Position numbers and translations under genes: made by a program
The notes under the pieces: generated by a model
What the model saw: only the letters and a program-made list of their open reading frames with translations
The model's database searches: none
What the model was told of the DNA's origin: nothing
Assembly: GCF_000340965.1 (NCBI RefSeq)
Contig: NZ_ANAY01000030.1
Coordinates: 1-64,000 of the forward strand
Source of the DNA: Nocardiopsis kunsanensis DSM 44524
GTDB lineage: Bacteria > Actinomycetota > Actinomycetes > Streptosporangiales > Streptosporangiaceae
Reading direction: 5' to 3'
Length of the DNA stretch: 64,000 bases
Shown: piece after piece, positions 53,380 through 62,045 of the stretch
How positions within the stretch are numbered: position 1 is the stretch's first letter
Layout: the number at the start of each line of letters is the position of its first letter

Positions 53380-54414
53380 TCAGCAGGCGCCGCGGCCCTC
53401 GGTCGTGTCGCACAGGCCCCGGCCGTCGGTCCACGTGAGCGAGTCACGGGCATCCCCGCCGAACGGACGGGTCGCCGTGACGTCCGTGCCGTGGCCGGAG
53501 TCCTCGCCCAGGAACACCCGGACCTCCTCCGTGGAGCCGCCGGAGTCGTCGCGCAGCACGTAGAACGGGTGCGGCAGCGGCGAACGGCCCGCATCCGGGG
53601 CGGCCCACCAGTCCGCGCCCTGCGCGTCGGCGATGTCCACGAACAGGCAGCCGTAGGTGCTGCCCTGGTACTCACAGGTGCGCGGCTCTGCGCCCCCGTA
53701 ACGGTCCACGTTCCCGTCGGCGGTCACCCCGTCGTTGAATGCGCGCCAGTACACGGTGTCGCACTCGCCGCCGGAGCAGGCGTTCCAGTCGTTCCAGGCC
53801 GTGGCGCGGGCGTCCGGCGCGCTGGAACCGCCGTTGAGGGCGCTGCAGTACTTGTCGACGATGTAGGGCGTGACCAGGCCCGACACCCAAGCACTGTCGA
53901 TGGCCTCGCCGGCGGTGTTGTCGGTGCCGAGGCCGGCCGAGTCCATCTGCCACAGGCCCACGCCCGGGTTGAAGAACAGGCCGTCGCGGCCGGCGGGGTC
54001 GTACAGGCCCGCCTGGTTGTCGAACCGGGACAGGGTCATCGGTGAGGGCGTGGCCTGGGTGCCTGTGACGATCTCGGGCCAGACCGGGGCCAGCGCCATC
54101 GCGGTGGCCTCCTTGGCGGAGATGCCGCAGGAGGCCCCGGCCGCGGCGTCGGCCGCGGCGCTCTCCACGGACGAGAGGGCCTCGGCGCCGAAGGTCAGGG
54201 GACCGGGTGGGACGGCCGCGTGTTCCAGCTCCGCCTCGGCGGCGAGCCGGTCCTCGGCGGCGCGGTCGGCCGGGGCGGGCGCGGTCGGGGTGGTGTTCGG
54301 GCCGTCGGCGGACGTCTCGGCTGCGTGTGCGGTCTGGGGAAGCGTGACGGCCAGCGCGGCTGCGGCGAGCACGGAGGCCAGGCGCCGTGGCAGGCCGGTG
54401 GTGTGTCTGGACAT
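53380..54414 (-). CDS. Secreted protein of unknown function
   Basis: 344 residues with a Sec signal peptide (basic RRLASV, hydrophobic core, AHA cleavage near residue 31), then an Ala/Pro/Glu-rich linker and a folded domain rich in Trp and Cys. The segment FFNPGVGLWQMDSAG resembles the active-site strand of lysozyme-like transglycosylases but no clear catalytic Glu motif precedes it (KEATAMALAPVWPEIVTG). Six Cys in the mature part may form disulfides. Function not assigned. Confidence 0.7.
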   Translation of the reverse strand: MSRHTTGLPRRLASVLAAAALAVTLPQTAHAAETSADGPNTTPTAPAPADRAAEDRLAAEAELEHAAVPPGPLTFGAEALSSVESAAADAAAGASCGISAKEATAMALAPVWPEIVTGTQATPSPMTLSRFDNQAGLYDPAGRDGLFFNPGVGLWQMDSAGLGTDNTAGEAIDSAWVSGLVTPYIVDKYCSALNGGSSAPDARATAWNDWNACSGGECDTVYWRAFNDGVTADGNVDRYGGAEPRTCEYQGSTYGCLFVDIADAQGADWWAAPDAGRSPLPHPFYVLRDDSGGSTEEVRVFLGEDSGHGTDVTATRPFGGDARDSLTWTDGRGLCDTTEGRGAC

Positions 54415-54613
54415 GGGGGTACTGCCTCTCCTACGAAACCGAGCGGGGATCTCGGGACAGGAACTTTCACCCGGGTGGGCGAAGTTGGAGGAAAGCTACA
54501 AGTGCTGCCATGTGCGGACAAGGACGGTCTCGCGCCCATAGCAAAGCTCTCACCCGAAGGTCAGGACCCGGTACCGACACCGAAACCGGCCCCCGACCCT
54601 CGGGTACTGGCCG

Positions 54614-55441
54614 TCAGAGCACTTCGAGCGGTGTGGCGCGGTCCGGTGCGGGGAAACGTTCGTCCAGTGCCGCCAGATCCGCGTCGCTGAGTGTGATGTC
54701 GAGCGCTGCACGGTTCTGCTCCACGTGCTCGGGCCGACTCGCCTTCGGGATGGCGCACAGACCCTCACCCGCGAGCACCCACGCGAGGGCGATCCGGGCA
54801 GGGGTGGCGCCGTGGCGCTCGGCGACCTCGGCCAACACCGGATCCCCGAGCAGACGTCCCTGCTCGATCGGGGAGTAGGCCATCACCGGCAGCCCGTGCT
54901 CGCGGCACCACGGGATCAGGTCGTGCTCCGGTCCGCGCCGGGTCAGATTGAACAGGATCTGGTCCGTGGCGCAGTCGCGGGCCCCCTCGACCCCCCAGAG
55001 TTCGTCCATGTCGCCGGTGTCGAGGTTGCTCACCCCGAAGTCGCCGATCTTGCCGGCCTCGCGGAGTTCGATCAGCGCCGACACCGTCTCCGACAGCGGG
55101 ACCCCGCCCCGCCAGTGCAGCAGGAACAGATCGAGATGGTCGGTGCGCGTGCGGCGCAGGCTCCGTTCACACGCGTCGATCGTGCCCGCGTACGAGGAGT
55201 TGCTCGGCAGGACCTTGCTCACCAGGAACACCTCGTCACGGCGGCCCCGGATCGCCTCGCCCACGACCTCCTCGGCGTCGGCGTACATCTCCGCGGTGTC
55301 GATCAGGCCCAGGCCCAGGTCGAGCCCGTGCCGCAGCGCCGCGACCTCCGACGCCCGTTCCGACGCGTCCTCGCCCATGCCCCAGGTGCCCTGGCCCAGC
55401 ACCGGCAACTCGGCGCCCGACGGCAGACGCAGACCTCTCAT
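54614..55441 (-). CDS. Aldo/keto reductase
   Basis: This 275-residue NADPH-dependent reductase has the full catalytic set: Asp/Tyr in LIDTAEMYAD, Lys in FLVSKVLPSN and His in LDLFLLHWRGG. The NADP-binding C-terminus reads AIPKASRPEHVEQN. Distinct from the YghZ-type enzyme at 45670. Substrate unknown; a general carbonyl reductase is likely. Confidence 0.93.
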   Translation of the reverse strand: MRGLRLPSGAELPVLGQGTWGMGEDASERASEVAALRHGLDLGLGLIDTAEMYADAEEVVGEAIRGRRDEVFLVSKVLPSNSSYAGTIDACERSLRRTRTDHLDLFLLHWRGGVPLSETVSALIELREAGKIGDFGVSNLDTGDMDELWGVEGARDCATDQILFNLTRRGPEHDLIPWCREHGLPVMAYSPIEQGRLLGDPVLAEVAERHGATPARIALAWVLAGEGLCAIPKASRPEHVEQNRAALDITLSDADLAALDERFPAPDRATPLEVL

Positions 55442-55585
55442 GACACAGCCTCCTCAACAGGTTCGGAATCTCCCGGGGAGCTTTCGCCGCTGTGGACCCG
55501 CGCGAAACAACAGGGACGCGGTGCTCACCGGTCACTCCTATCCTCGGACAGGACGGACGAGATCGAGCGGAGGGGCGAAGACACG

Positions 55586-56212
55586 ATGCTGGAGCTGATG
55601 CCGGGGCTCACCCGGATCTACGAGGAGTGGGCCGAGAAGTACCCCGACGTGCAGCCCCTCACCATCCAGTTCCCGGCCCGCGACGGTGAGGACACCGAGG
55701 ACGGCGGGAAGAAGGGCGGCCTCGACGGGGTGCTCGCCTACCCGCTCGACGGGCACTGGTTGCTCGTGACCTTCGGTCTCACCGAACTCGGTGAGAAGAC
55801 CAGTGAGGAGCCCCGGGTCTCCGGGGCCGGATTCGAGTTCACCTGCCGGATCCCGCGCGGACCCGAGGAGACGGCCGTGCCCGCGTGGGTCCTGCGTGTG
55901 CTGCATGCCGTCGCCGACCACTTCCTCGCAGGGACCGACCTCGACGTCGGACACTGGATCCTGACGTCCTCCCCGCTCGGCGGTGAACCCGCCAACGGCG
56001 ACATGACCTCGCTGGTCATCGTCCCCGACGTGGACATCGCGCACATCACCACGCCCAACGGGATCGTGCTGTTCTTCCAGCTCGTCGGGTTGATGTCCGG
56101 TGAGGGCCAGGAGGTACAGGAGGCCGGGACGTCGTCGCCGCTCGTCGCGGTGCTGCGTGACCGCGATCCGCGGCTGGTCTCCGACCCGGACCGGGAACCC
56201 GTACAGCTGTAG
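55586..56212 (+). CDS. Suppressor-of-fused (SUFU) domain protein
   Basis: 208 residues. The SUFU domain is seen as DGVLAYPLDGHWLLVTFGLTE, a strand/helix region around VLRVLHAVADHFLAG and LVIVPDVDIAHITTPNG with the terminal LVGLMSGEGQEVQEAG. Bacterial SUFU proteins are frequent immunity proteins of polymorphic toxin systems. No toxin gene is adjacent. A truncated 95% identical copy of its 3' end lies at 57187-57382, a pattern seen at immunity loci. ATG at 55586. Confidence 0.86.
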   Translation: MLELMPGLTRIYEEWAEKYPDVQPLTIQFPARDGEDTEDGGKKGGLDGVLAYPLDGHWLLVTFGLTELGEKTSEEPRVSGAGFEFTCRIPRGPEETAVPAWVLRVLHAVADHFLAGTDLDVGHWILTSSPLGGEPANGDMTSLVIVPDVDIAHITTPNGIVLFFQLVGLMSGEGQEVQEAGTSSPLVAVLRDRDPRLVSDPDREPVQL

Positions 56213-56268
56213 GGGCCGCCACCCGTGCTCGGGCGACGGCCCCTCGACGTCTCCTGCCGGTCAGCGCA

Positions 56269-56703
56269 TCAAGCCTCGTACTCGGTGATGCTCTCGGCGA
56301 TGCCGTCGACGATCTCGACCTCGGCGAGGACGACGGTGCCGTTCTCGAGTGCGGTGTCGAACTCGTCGAAGCTGCACTCGACGGTGCCGGAGCCGTTCTC
56401 GTCGGCGCCGTCCTCGGCCGGGCAGGTGTGGATGCCGCCGAGGATCCGGGTGCTCTCGGCGACGTAGAACGCCTGGCCGTCGATGATGTACTCACCCGGA
56501 GCCAGGTACTCCAGCTCACCGGTCAGAGTCCGCGACTCTGCGGAATCTCCCTCGGAAGTGTTGCCCGCGTCCGTGGCTTCGGTGTCCGCCGATACGTTCT
56601 CCGCCACCGAGCCGATGGCCTCGCTGGAACATGCGGTCGAACCGATGGCCAGCAGGCCCGTGGCCAGGAGAGCCAGGGCGGTGGAACGAACATCGCGCTT
56701 CAT
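56269..56703 (-). CDS. Small lipoprotein of unknown function
   Basis: 144 residues: a signal peptide with lipobox STAC (Cys25), an acidic Ser/Thr/Glu linker and a beta-rich domain (APGEYIIDGQAFYVAEST, VVLAEVEIVDGIAESI) with two Cys. ATG at 56703. It lies between the SUFU gene and its duplicated fragment. Confidence 0.72.
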   Translation of the reverse strand: MKRDVRSTALALLATGLLAIGSTACSSEAIGSVAENVSADTEATDAGNTSEGDSAESRTLTGELEYLAPGEYIIDGQAFYVAESTRILGGIHTCPAEDGADENGSGTVECSFDEFDTALENGTVVLAEVEIVDGIAESITEYEA

Positions 56704-57096
56704 GTCATCTCTTTCTTTTTTCAGCGATGTGTATTGACGGGGGATGGCGGGGGATTCGTCGGTGGTGAATGCTACCGGGTGGTAAACGTGTAGCGCCCGA
56801 CGCGTGTTCGTAGGCAGGATGCAAGAGTATTTTCGGTCAGGCGGGCCGGAACCCCTTGTTCGTAGGGTCTGCCGAATTCACTCGCTCCAGTCGAGGAGTA
56901 TCATGATCGGAGGTTGTTAAGTTTAGATAAGGCGGTCTCCCGCTGTTCTTCCGGGTTCCTGCAACCCTTTCCGTGTACTATGATCCCGGAAAGCGGCGCT
57001 TGGTTCACAGGTACCGCACATTTTTTGAGTGACAGGGAGCAGGCCGGTCCGGCCTCCGGTTCCGTCGACGGCGGGGCCCGTGATCCATCGGCCCGG
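56704..57096. other. About 390-bp low-GC intergenic segment
   Basis: Clearly less GC-rich than the window average from about 56820 to 57040. It holds a ribosome-binding-site-like GAGGAG followed by a 5-codon frame (MIGGC) at 56903, a CTTTCCG/CGGAAAG hairpin at 56967-56993 and a T6 run near 57020. No gene recognised. Low GC next to the mosaic suggests foreign or recently joined DNA. Confidence 0.4.
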
Positions 57097-57382
57097 GTTC
57101 GCCGGCCGGTGGGCGGGCGTGGGTCCGCGTGTCCCGGGACGTCACCCGGGGCCGTCACCATGACCGCCTTTCCCCGCAGGGGCCGGCCTCGACGTCGGAC
57201 ACCGGATCCTGGCGTCCTCCCCGCTCGGCGGTGAACCCGCCAACGGCGACACGACCTCGCTGGTCGTCGTCCCCGACGTGGACATCGCGCACATCACCAC
57301 GCCCAACGGGATCGTGCTGTTCTCCCAGCTCGTCGGGTCGGTCTCCGGTGAGAGCCAGGAGGTACAGGAGGCCGGGACGTCG
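57097..57382 (+). pseudogene. Mosaic pseudogene: acyltransferase 5' flank fused to SUFU 3' end
   Basis: Two displaced copies are joined. Positions 57097-57162 match the 5' flank and start codon of the acyltransferase gene (58654-58721) with one substitution and one 1-nt gap. Positions 57187-57382 match the 3' part of the SUFU gene (55939-56134) with 9 substitutions in 196 bp and no gap. The SUFU frame is still open and reads without a stop into the M23 peptidase gene. It has no start of its own and is probably non-functional, but its frame was not destroyed. Confidence 0.8.
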
Positions 57383-57505
57383 CCGGGCCGAACCGAGAAG
57401 AACCGGTCACCCCCGTGCATGTTCACGTCGGCGCACCTAGACTCCCTCGTGAAGGAAAGAATCCCTCGCTTCACCCCCTACAAACATTTCCTTCGAGGAG
57501 TACAC

Positions 57506-58513
57506 ATGTGTGGATCATGCTCAGCACCTGTGCCCCCCGCTGACTCCAACGGTTCGAACCGCCACCACGACGGGTCCCCCTCCCCGTGGTCGCGCAGGAC
57601 GTTCTTCGGGATCGGAGCCGGAGCCACCGCCGCCGTGGCCGGCCTCGCCGGAACAACGCCCGCGTACGCGGCCGGGACCGCGGCCATGAACGGGGATTGG
57701 TGCAACCCCGCCCTGGGGTACTTCCCGACCGGCGGCCACTACGGCGCACCGAGAGGCAACTACGGGCACGAGGGCCAGGACGTCACCAACAACATCGGTA
57801 CCGGTGTTTACGCCGCCGCTGCGGGCACCGTGATCCGCCGCTCCTGGGGCGGCGGGCTGGCCGGCCGCACGGGTGAGGCGTTGGTGATCTCCCACGGCAA
57901 CAACGTCTACAGCTTCTACGGGCACCTGAGCGCCTACCATGTCGGACTCGACGCCTCGGTCTCCGCCGGCCAGCTCATCGCCGACATGGGAGCGACCGGT
58001 AACGTGACCGGCCCGCACCTGCACTTCGAGACGCATACCGGCGGGCTCAGCAGCACCGGCACCAGCACCGACCCCGTCCCCTTCATGAACGGTCGAGGTG
58101 TCGACCTGGGCGGCGGCTGGCCGAGGATCGACCCGGAGTCCAACGGCGAACGGGTCAAGAGCATCCAGCACCTGATGAACCAACGCGGAGCCGATCTGGA
58201 GATCGACGGCTACTACGGCCCGGTTTCGGTGGACGTGGTGCAGGAGTTCCAGAGCGACCAAGGTCTGGTCGTCGACGGCCAGGTGGGCCCCGAGACCTGG
58301 CCGGAAATCGTGTACGGACTCGACACGGGAAGCTCTGACGGCTCCCACGTACGTGGCCTGCAGGAAGCCATGAACAAGCGCAGCGCAGGCGTGCTCGTCG
58401 ACGGCAACTTCGGTCCGGTGATGGACGGCGCGGTACGCGATTACCAGAGCCTGAACCAACTGGTCGTGGACGGCTACGCGGGTCCGGTGACCTGGCAAGC
58501 GCTCGTGGGCTGA
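57506..58513 (+). CDS. Tat-exported M23 metallopeptidase with two peptidoglycan-binding domains
   Basis: This 335-residue cell-wall hydrolase has a twin-arginine signal SRRTFFGIG (29-37) and an M23 domain (about 68-180). Zinc ligands and catalytic residues are present: His88, Asp92 (GHEGQD), His140 and HLH (171-173). Two PG_binding_1 repeats follow (DGYYGPVSVDVVQEFQSDQG; DGNFGPVMDGAVRDYQSLNQ). ATG at 57506 follows GAGGAG. The SUFU fragment upstream is in frame with it, so a longer start must be excluded; the Tat signal argues for this one. Confidence 0.93.
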   Translation: MCGSCSAPVPPADSNGSNRHHDGSPSPWSRRTFFGIGAGATAAVAGLAGTTPAYAAGTAAMNGDWCNPALGYFPTGGHYGAPRGNYGHEGQDVTNNIGTGVYAAAAGTVIRRSWGGGLAGRTGEALVISHGNNVYSFYGHLSAYHVGLDASVSAGQLIADMGATGNVTGPHLHFETHTGGLSSTGTSTDPVPFMNGRGVDLGGGWPRIDPESNGERVKSIQHLMNQRGADLEIDGYYGPVSVDVVQEFQSDQGLVVDGQVGPETWPEIVYGLDTGSSDGSHVRGLQEAMNKRSAGVLVDGNFGPVMDGAVRDYQSLNQLVVDGYAGPVTWQALVG

Positions 58514-58653
58514 TCCGAAGCGCGGGGCGGGCCCGGTGCAGCAGTCCTGCCGGGCCCGCCCTCTCTGCCTGCCCCGGGGCTGCGGGCGCGGCCCACCGTC
58601 GGCCTCCGGTCCGCGCTGCGGGTCCGTGTGCCTGAAGCACCGTGAGGGGGACG

Positions 58654-58721
58654 GTTCGCCGGCCGGTGGGGCGGGCGTGGGTCCGCGTATCCCGGGACGT
58701 CACCCGGGGCCGTCACCATGA
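58654..58721 (+). repeat. Source copy of the duplicated acyltransferase 5' flank
   Basis: About 67 bp immediately before the acyltransferase start, repeated almost exactly at 57097-57162. The distal copy lacks about 10 bp between the two ATG codons present here (58718 and 58728). Confidence 0.85.
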
Positions 58722-58727
58722 GCGGCC

Positions 58728-60857
58728 ATGACCGCCCTCTCCTCGCCGCAGCACGGCCCGGCCGCACCCGAGCGCCGGGACGGTACCGGTCGGGTCGGCG
58801 CCGCACGGGACCACACGCAGCGCCTCGGCGGCGGGCACCGGCCCGAGATCGACGGGCTCCGCGCCGTCGCCGTCCTGCTGGTGGCCGCCTACCACATCTG
58901 GTTCGGCCGGGTCTCCGGCGGCGTCGACGTCTTCCTGCTGATCACGGGTTTCCTCATCACCGGGTCGCTGGTCCGGGCCTGCGAACGCGGCGGGATCCGG
59001 TACGGGGCGTTCCTGAGCCGTCTGGCCGTCCGCCTGGTGCCCACGGCGGTCCTGGTGATCGCGGCGGCCCTGGTCGGAGCGCGGCTGCTGCTGCCCGAGA
59101 CCCTGTGGCAGGAGAACGCGGGACAGGCGCTCGCATCCGCCCTCTACCACCTGAACTGGCAGCTCGCGCTCGACTCCGCGGACTACCTGGCGCGCGACGG
59201 GACGACCGGACCGTTCCAGCACTTCTGGTCGCTGTCGATCCAGGGGCAGTTCTACCTGCTGTGGCCGTTGGTGATCGGTGCGGCCGTGTGGTCGGCGACC
59301 CGGCGTGCAGGCGGGAAGCGCGTGGACACGGAGAGCGGCACCGCGCGGCGCACGGCCGCCGCGCGCCGCGGCGTGTTCGTCGTGCTCGCGGGCATCTTCG
59401 TGTCCTCCCTCGCCTACTCCGTCCACATCACCGGCACGGACCAGGCGTGGGCCTACTTCGACACCGGCGCCCGGCTGTGGGAGTTCGCGCTCGGCGGTCT
59501 CCTCGCGCTCGCCCTCCCGTGGTTGAACCCGCCACGGGCTCTGCGCCTGCTGCTGGGGTGGGCCGGGTTCACCGCTCTGGTGCTGTGCGGGGTCCTGCTC
59601 CAGGTGTCGACCGTCTTTCCCGGGTACGCGGCGCTGTGGCCCACCCTCGCCGCCGCCGCGGTCGTCGTGGCCGGAACCACCGGATCACCGTGGGGCGCCG
59701 ACCGGGTCCTGACCCTGCGCCCGGTCCGCTACCTGGGCTCCATCTCCTACGCCCTGTACCTGTGGCACTGGCCGGTGCTGGTGTTCTACCTGGCCGCGAC
59801 GGAACGCACCCTGGCGAGCCCGCTGGGCGGGGCGGCCGTCCTGGTGCTGTCGGTGGTGCTGGCCGCCGTCACCACACCCGTCGCCGACCGCGCCACCGAC
59901 TTCGGACGCGGCGGCGGGAAGTTGCGCGCTCCTGCTCTGGCGCTGGCCTGTCTGCTCCCGCTGCTGCTCACCGCCGGCACGTGGTCGGCCCGTATGGAGG
60001 CCGAACAGCGCAACCTCGAGCAGCAGCTCGCCGACCCGCAGCGCTACCCCGGAGCGCCCGCGCTGAACGACGGCGACCAGGACGAGTACCCCGCCCCGGT
60101 CCACCCCGATCCCGCGCACGCCGACACCGACCTGCCGGTGACCTACGACGACGGGTGCAACCAGGACACCGCCGGGACCGACGTCATCGTGTGCGAGTAC
60201 GGTGCCGACGACCCCGGACGCACGGTCGCGCTGGTCGGCGGGTCACACGCCGCACACTGGTTCCCCGCGTTGGAGGAGATCGCCGAGGACCGAGGCTGGC
60301 GCGTACTCAACATCGTCAAGGGCGCCTGCCTGTTCACCGACGCCCCGCAGAGCTACCTCGGCGAGCCCTACACCGAGTGCGCCGAGTGGAACGACGGGGT
60401 CATGGCCGAGCTCGCCGACCTGCGCCCCGACGCGGTCTTCACCACCGGTACGACCACCAGCCTCGACACCTCGGCGGGTTACGGGGAGGAACAGGTCGTG
60501 GACGGCTACCCCGCCCGGTGGCGGCAGCTGGGCGAACTCGGTATCGAGGTCGTTGCCGTGCGGGACACTCCGCGCCCAGGGTTCGACGTCCCTGAGTGTC
60601 TGTCCGGTGCCGGGCCCGAGGAATGCACTTCCGAGCCCGGGAACTCCATGGCGGAGATCTCCCCGTTGGAGGAGGCCGACCTGCCCGAGAACGTGAGCCC
60701 CCTCGACCTCACCGACCAGTTCTGCGAGCCGGGGGTGTGCCGCCCGGTCGTCGGCAACGTCCTCGTGCACTGGGACGACGGCCACGTCACCGCCAGCTAC
60801 ATGCGCACGCTCGTGCCCGCGCTCGAGGAACGCCTCCTGGCCGCCACCGGGTGGTGA
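58728..60857 (+). CDS. Acyltransferase-3/SGNH fusion (OafA/YrhL type) membrane O-acetyltransferase
   Basis: 709 residues. The N-terminal part has about ten membrane helices of the acyltransferase-3 family: EIDGLRAVAVLLVAAYHIW with the key His, GGVDVFLLITGFLITG and YLGSISYALYLWHWPVL. A periplasmic SGNH domain (about 470-709) follows, with ALVGGSHAAHW and a C-terminal DDGHVTASYM supplying Asp/His. These enzymes O-acetylate cell-wall or exopolysaccharide sugars. ATG at 58728. Confidence 0.92.
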   Translation: MTALSSPQHGPAAPERRDGTGRVGAARDHTQRLGGGHRPEIDGLRAVAVLLVAAYHIWFGRVSGGVDVFLLITGFLITGSLVRACERGGIRYGAFLSRLAVRLVPTAVLVIAAALVGARLLLPETLWQENAGQALASALYHLNWQLALDSADYLARDGTTGPFQHFWSLSIQGQFYLLWPLVIGAAVWSATRRAGGKRVDTESGTARRTAAARRGVFVVLAGIFVSSLAYSVHITGTDQAWAYFDTGARLWEFALGGLLALALPWLNPPRALRLLLGWAGFTALVLCGVLLQVSTVFPGYAALWPTLAAAAVVVAGTTGSPWGADRVLTLRPVRYLGSISYALYLWHWPVLVFYLAATERTLASPLGGAAVLVLSVVLAAVTTPVADRATDFGRGGGKLRAPALALACLLPLLLTAGTWSARMEAEQRNLEQQLADPQRYPGAPALNDGDQDEYPAPVHPDPAHADTDLPVTYDDGCNQDTAGTDVIVCEYGADDPGRTVALVGGSHAAHWFPALEEIAEDRGWRVLNIVKGACLFTDAPQSYLGEPYTECAEWNDGVMAELADLRPDAVFTTGTTTSLDTSAGYGEEQVVDGYPARWRQLGELGIEVVAVRDTPRPGFDVPECLSGAGPEECTSEPGNSMAEISPLEEADLPENVSPLDLTDQFCEPGVCRPVVGNVLVHWDDGHVTASYMRTLVPALEERLLAATGW

Positions 60858-60963
60858 GCGCGGGCGGGAGCGCGCGGCTCCCGGTGCCGCTTCGCCGCGC
60901 CGGTGTGTTGCCCGGTTTCACCGGGGACCGCGGTCCGCGTGGCCGCACCCGGACGGATTAGCC

Positions 60964-61035
60964 ATGTTTAAAGCCGCTCTTAGTGCTGTGCCGGAACATC
61001 TTTCGGGACGAGAAAACCGAGCTCCGGCACAGTGA
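60964..61035 (+). other. Candidate 23-codon leader ORF and hairpin before the YcaO operon
   Basis: A short frame MFKAALSAVPEHLSGRENR... (23 codons, ATG 60964 to TGA 61035) ends 11 bp before the ATPase start. CTGTGCCGGA (60986-60995) and TCCGGCACAG (61023-61032) form a 10-bp stem whose second arm precedes the GAGAGGAG ribosome binding site. Codon use is not GC-rich at third positions and the peptide has no Cys and only two Ser. A leader or regulatory hairpin is more likely than a substrate peptide. Low confidence. Confidence 0.3.
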
Positions 61036-61046
61036 GAGGAGCGGCG

Positions 61047-62045
61047 ATGGCCGAGGGAGGCCGGGACGACCCGGCAGTGCGTGTACGAGGACTGACCCAG
61101 GTCTACGGGCCAGCGGTCGCTCTGGACGGCGTCGATTTCGACGCGCACCGGGGCGAGATCGTCGGGGTGCTGGGACCCAACGGCGCGGGCAAGACCACGT
61201 TGTTGGAGACCTGCGTGGGTCTGCGCAGCCGCACCAGGGGCACGGTGGAGGTCATCGGGCTGGATCCGGAGCCCCGTCCCCTGCGCCTGCGCGAACGGGT
61301 CACCGTGCAGCCCCAGCACGCCGCGCTGATGCCCGAACTGACCGCGCGGGAGACCTTGGAGCTGTGGTCGTCCTTCTACCGGAACCCTCTTGCGGTTCCC
61401 GACGTCACCGGGCCTCTCGGGGTGGAAGATTTCGGCGACCGCAGGGTCAGTGTGCTGTCCGGGGGCCAGTTCCAGCGGTTGCGCATCGCCATGGCCCTGC
61501 TGCCCGACCCCGAGGTGGTGCTGCTGGACGAACCGAGCGCCGGCCTCGACCCCGTCAACCGGAAGGCCCTGCGCCGGGCCGTGGCCGAGCTCCGGGGCGA
61601 GAACCGCTGCGTCATCCTGAGCACCCACCACATGGACGAGGCCGAGGAACTGTGTGACCGGATCGTGGTCGTGGACGGCGGACGTCTCGCGGCCGAAGGG
61701 CCGCCCTCCCGCATCGTCGCCGAGCACGCCCCCGGGTGCCAGCTGCGTTTCGAGGCCTCCGACTACGGAACGATCGCCGACCTGGCCCGCGAACACGGTT
61801 TCGATCTGGAACGGCGCGGTACCCGCGGCGGGTGCGACCTCGTCGAGGTGGAGGTCGGTGAGGACCGGCTCAACGAGGCCCTCTCCCTCCTCGTCGGGTC
61901 CGACACGGCCGGTGTCGACATCCGCCGCGGCGACCTCGAGGAAGCCTTCGCCGCGGTCACCGGATCACGTATCGACGACGAAGGACAGCGCAAACCGGCC
62001 GAGGACGCGCCCCGACGGACCGAGCTCCCCCTGGACACTCGATGA
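61047..62045 (+). CDS. ABC-2 exporter ATP-binding protein of the YcaO operon
   Basis: 332 residues with Walker A GPNGAGKTTLL, signature LSGGQFQRLRIAMAL, Walker B VVLLDEPSAGLDP and H-loop STHHMDEAEEL; a C-terminal extension of about 90 residues is typical of antibiotic exporters. ATG at 61047 preceded by GAGAGGAG. ATGA overlap with the permease. As the first gene beside a YcaO protein it likely exports, and gives self-resistance to, a modified peptide. Confidence 0.92.
   Translation: MAEGGRDDPAVRVRGLTQVYGPAVALDGVDFDAHRGEIVGVLGPNGAGKTTLLETCVGLRSRTRGTVEVIGLDPEPRPLRLRERVTVQPQHAALMPELTARETLELWSSFYRNPLAVPDVTGPLGVEDFGDRRVSVLSGGQFQRLRIAMALLPDPEVVLLDEPSAGLDPVNRKALRRAVAELRGENRCVILSTHHMDEAEELCDRIVVVDGGRLAAEGPPSRIVAEHAPGCQLRFEASDYGTIADLAREHGFDLERRGTRGGCDLVEVEVGEDRLNEALSLLVGSDTAGVDIRRGDLEEAFAAVTGSRIDDEGQRKPAEDAPRRTELPLDTR

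Noticed and set aside
57129-57440. Open frames in the SUFU fragment region as new genes
   Set aside because: Explained by duplicated pieces of two neighbouring genes.
60964-61035. The 23-codon frame as a RiPP precursor peptide
   Set aside because: It has no Cys or Thr and only two Ser, and no leader/core pattern; it is kept only as a low-confidence leader candidate.
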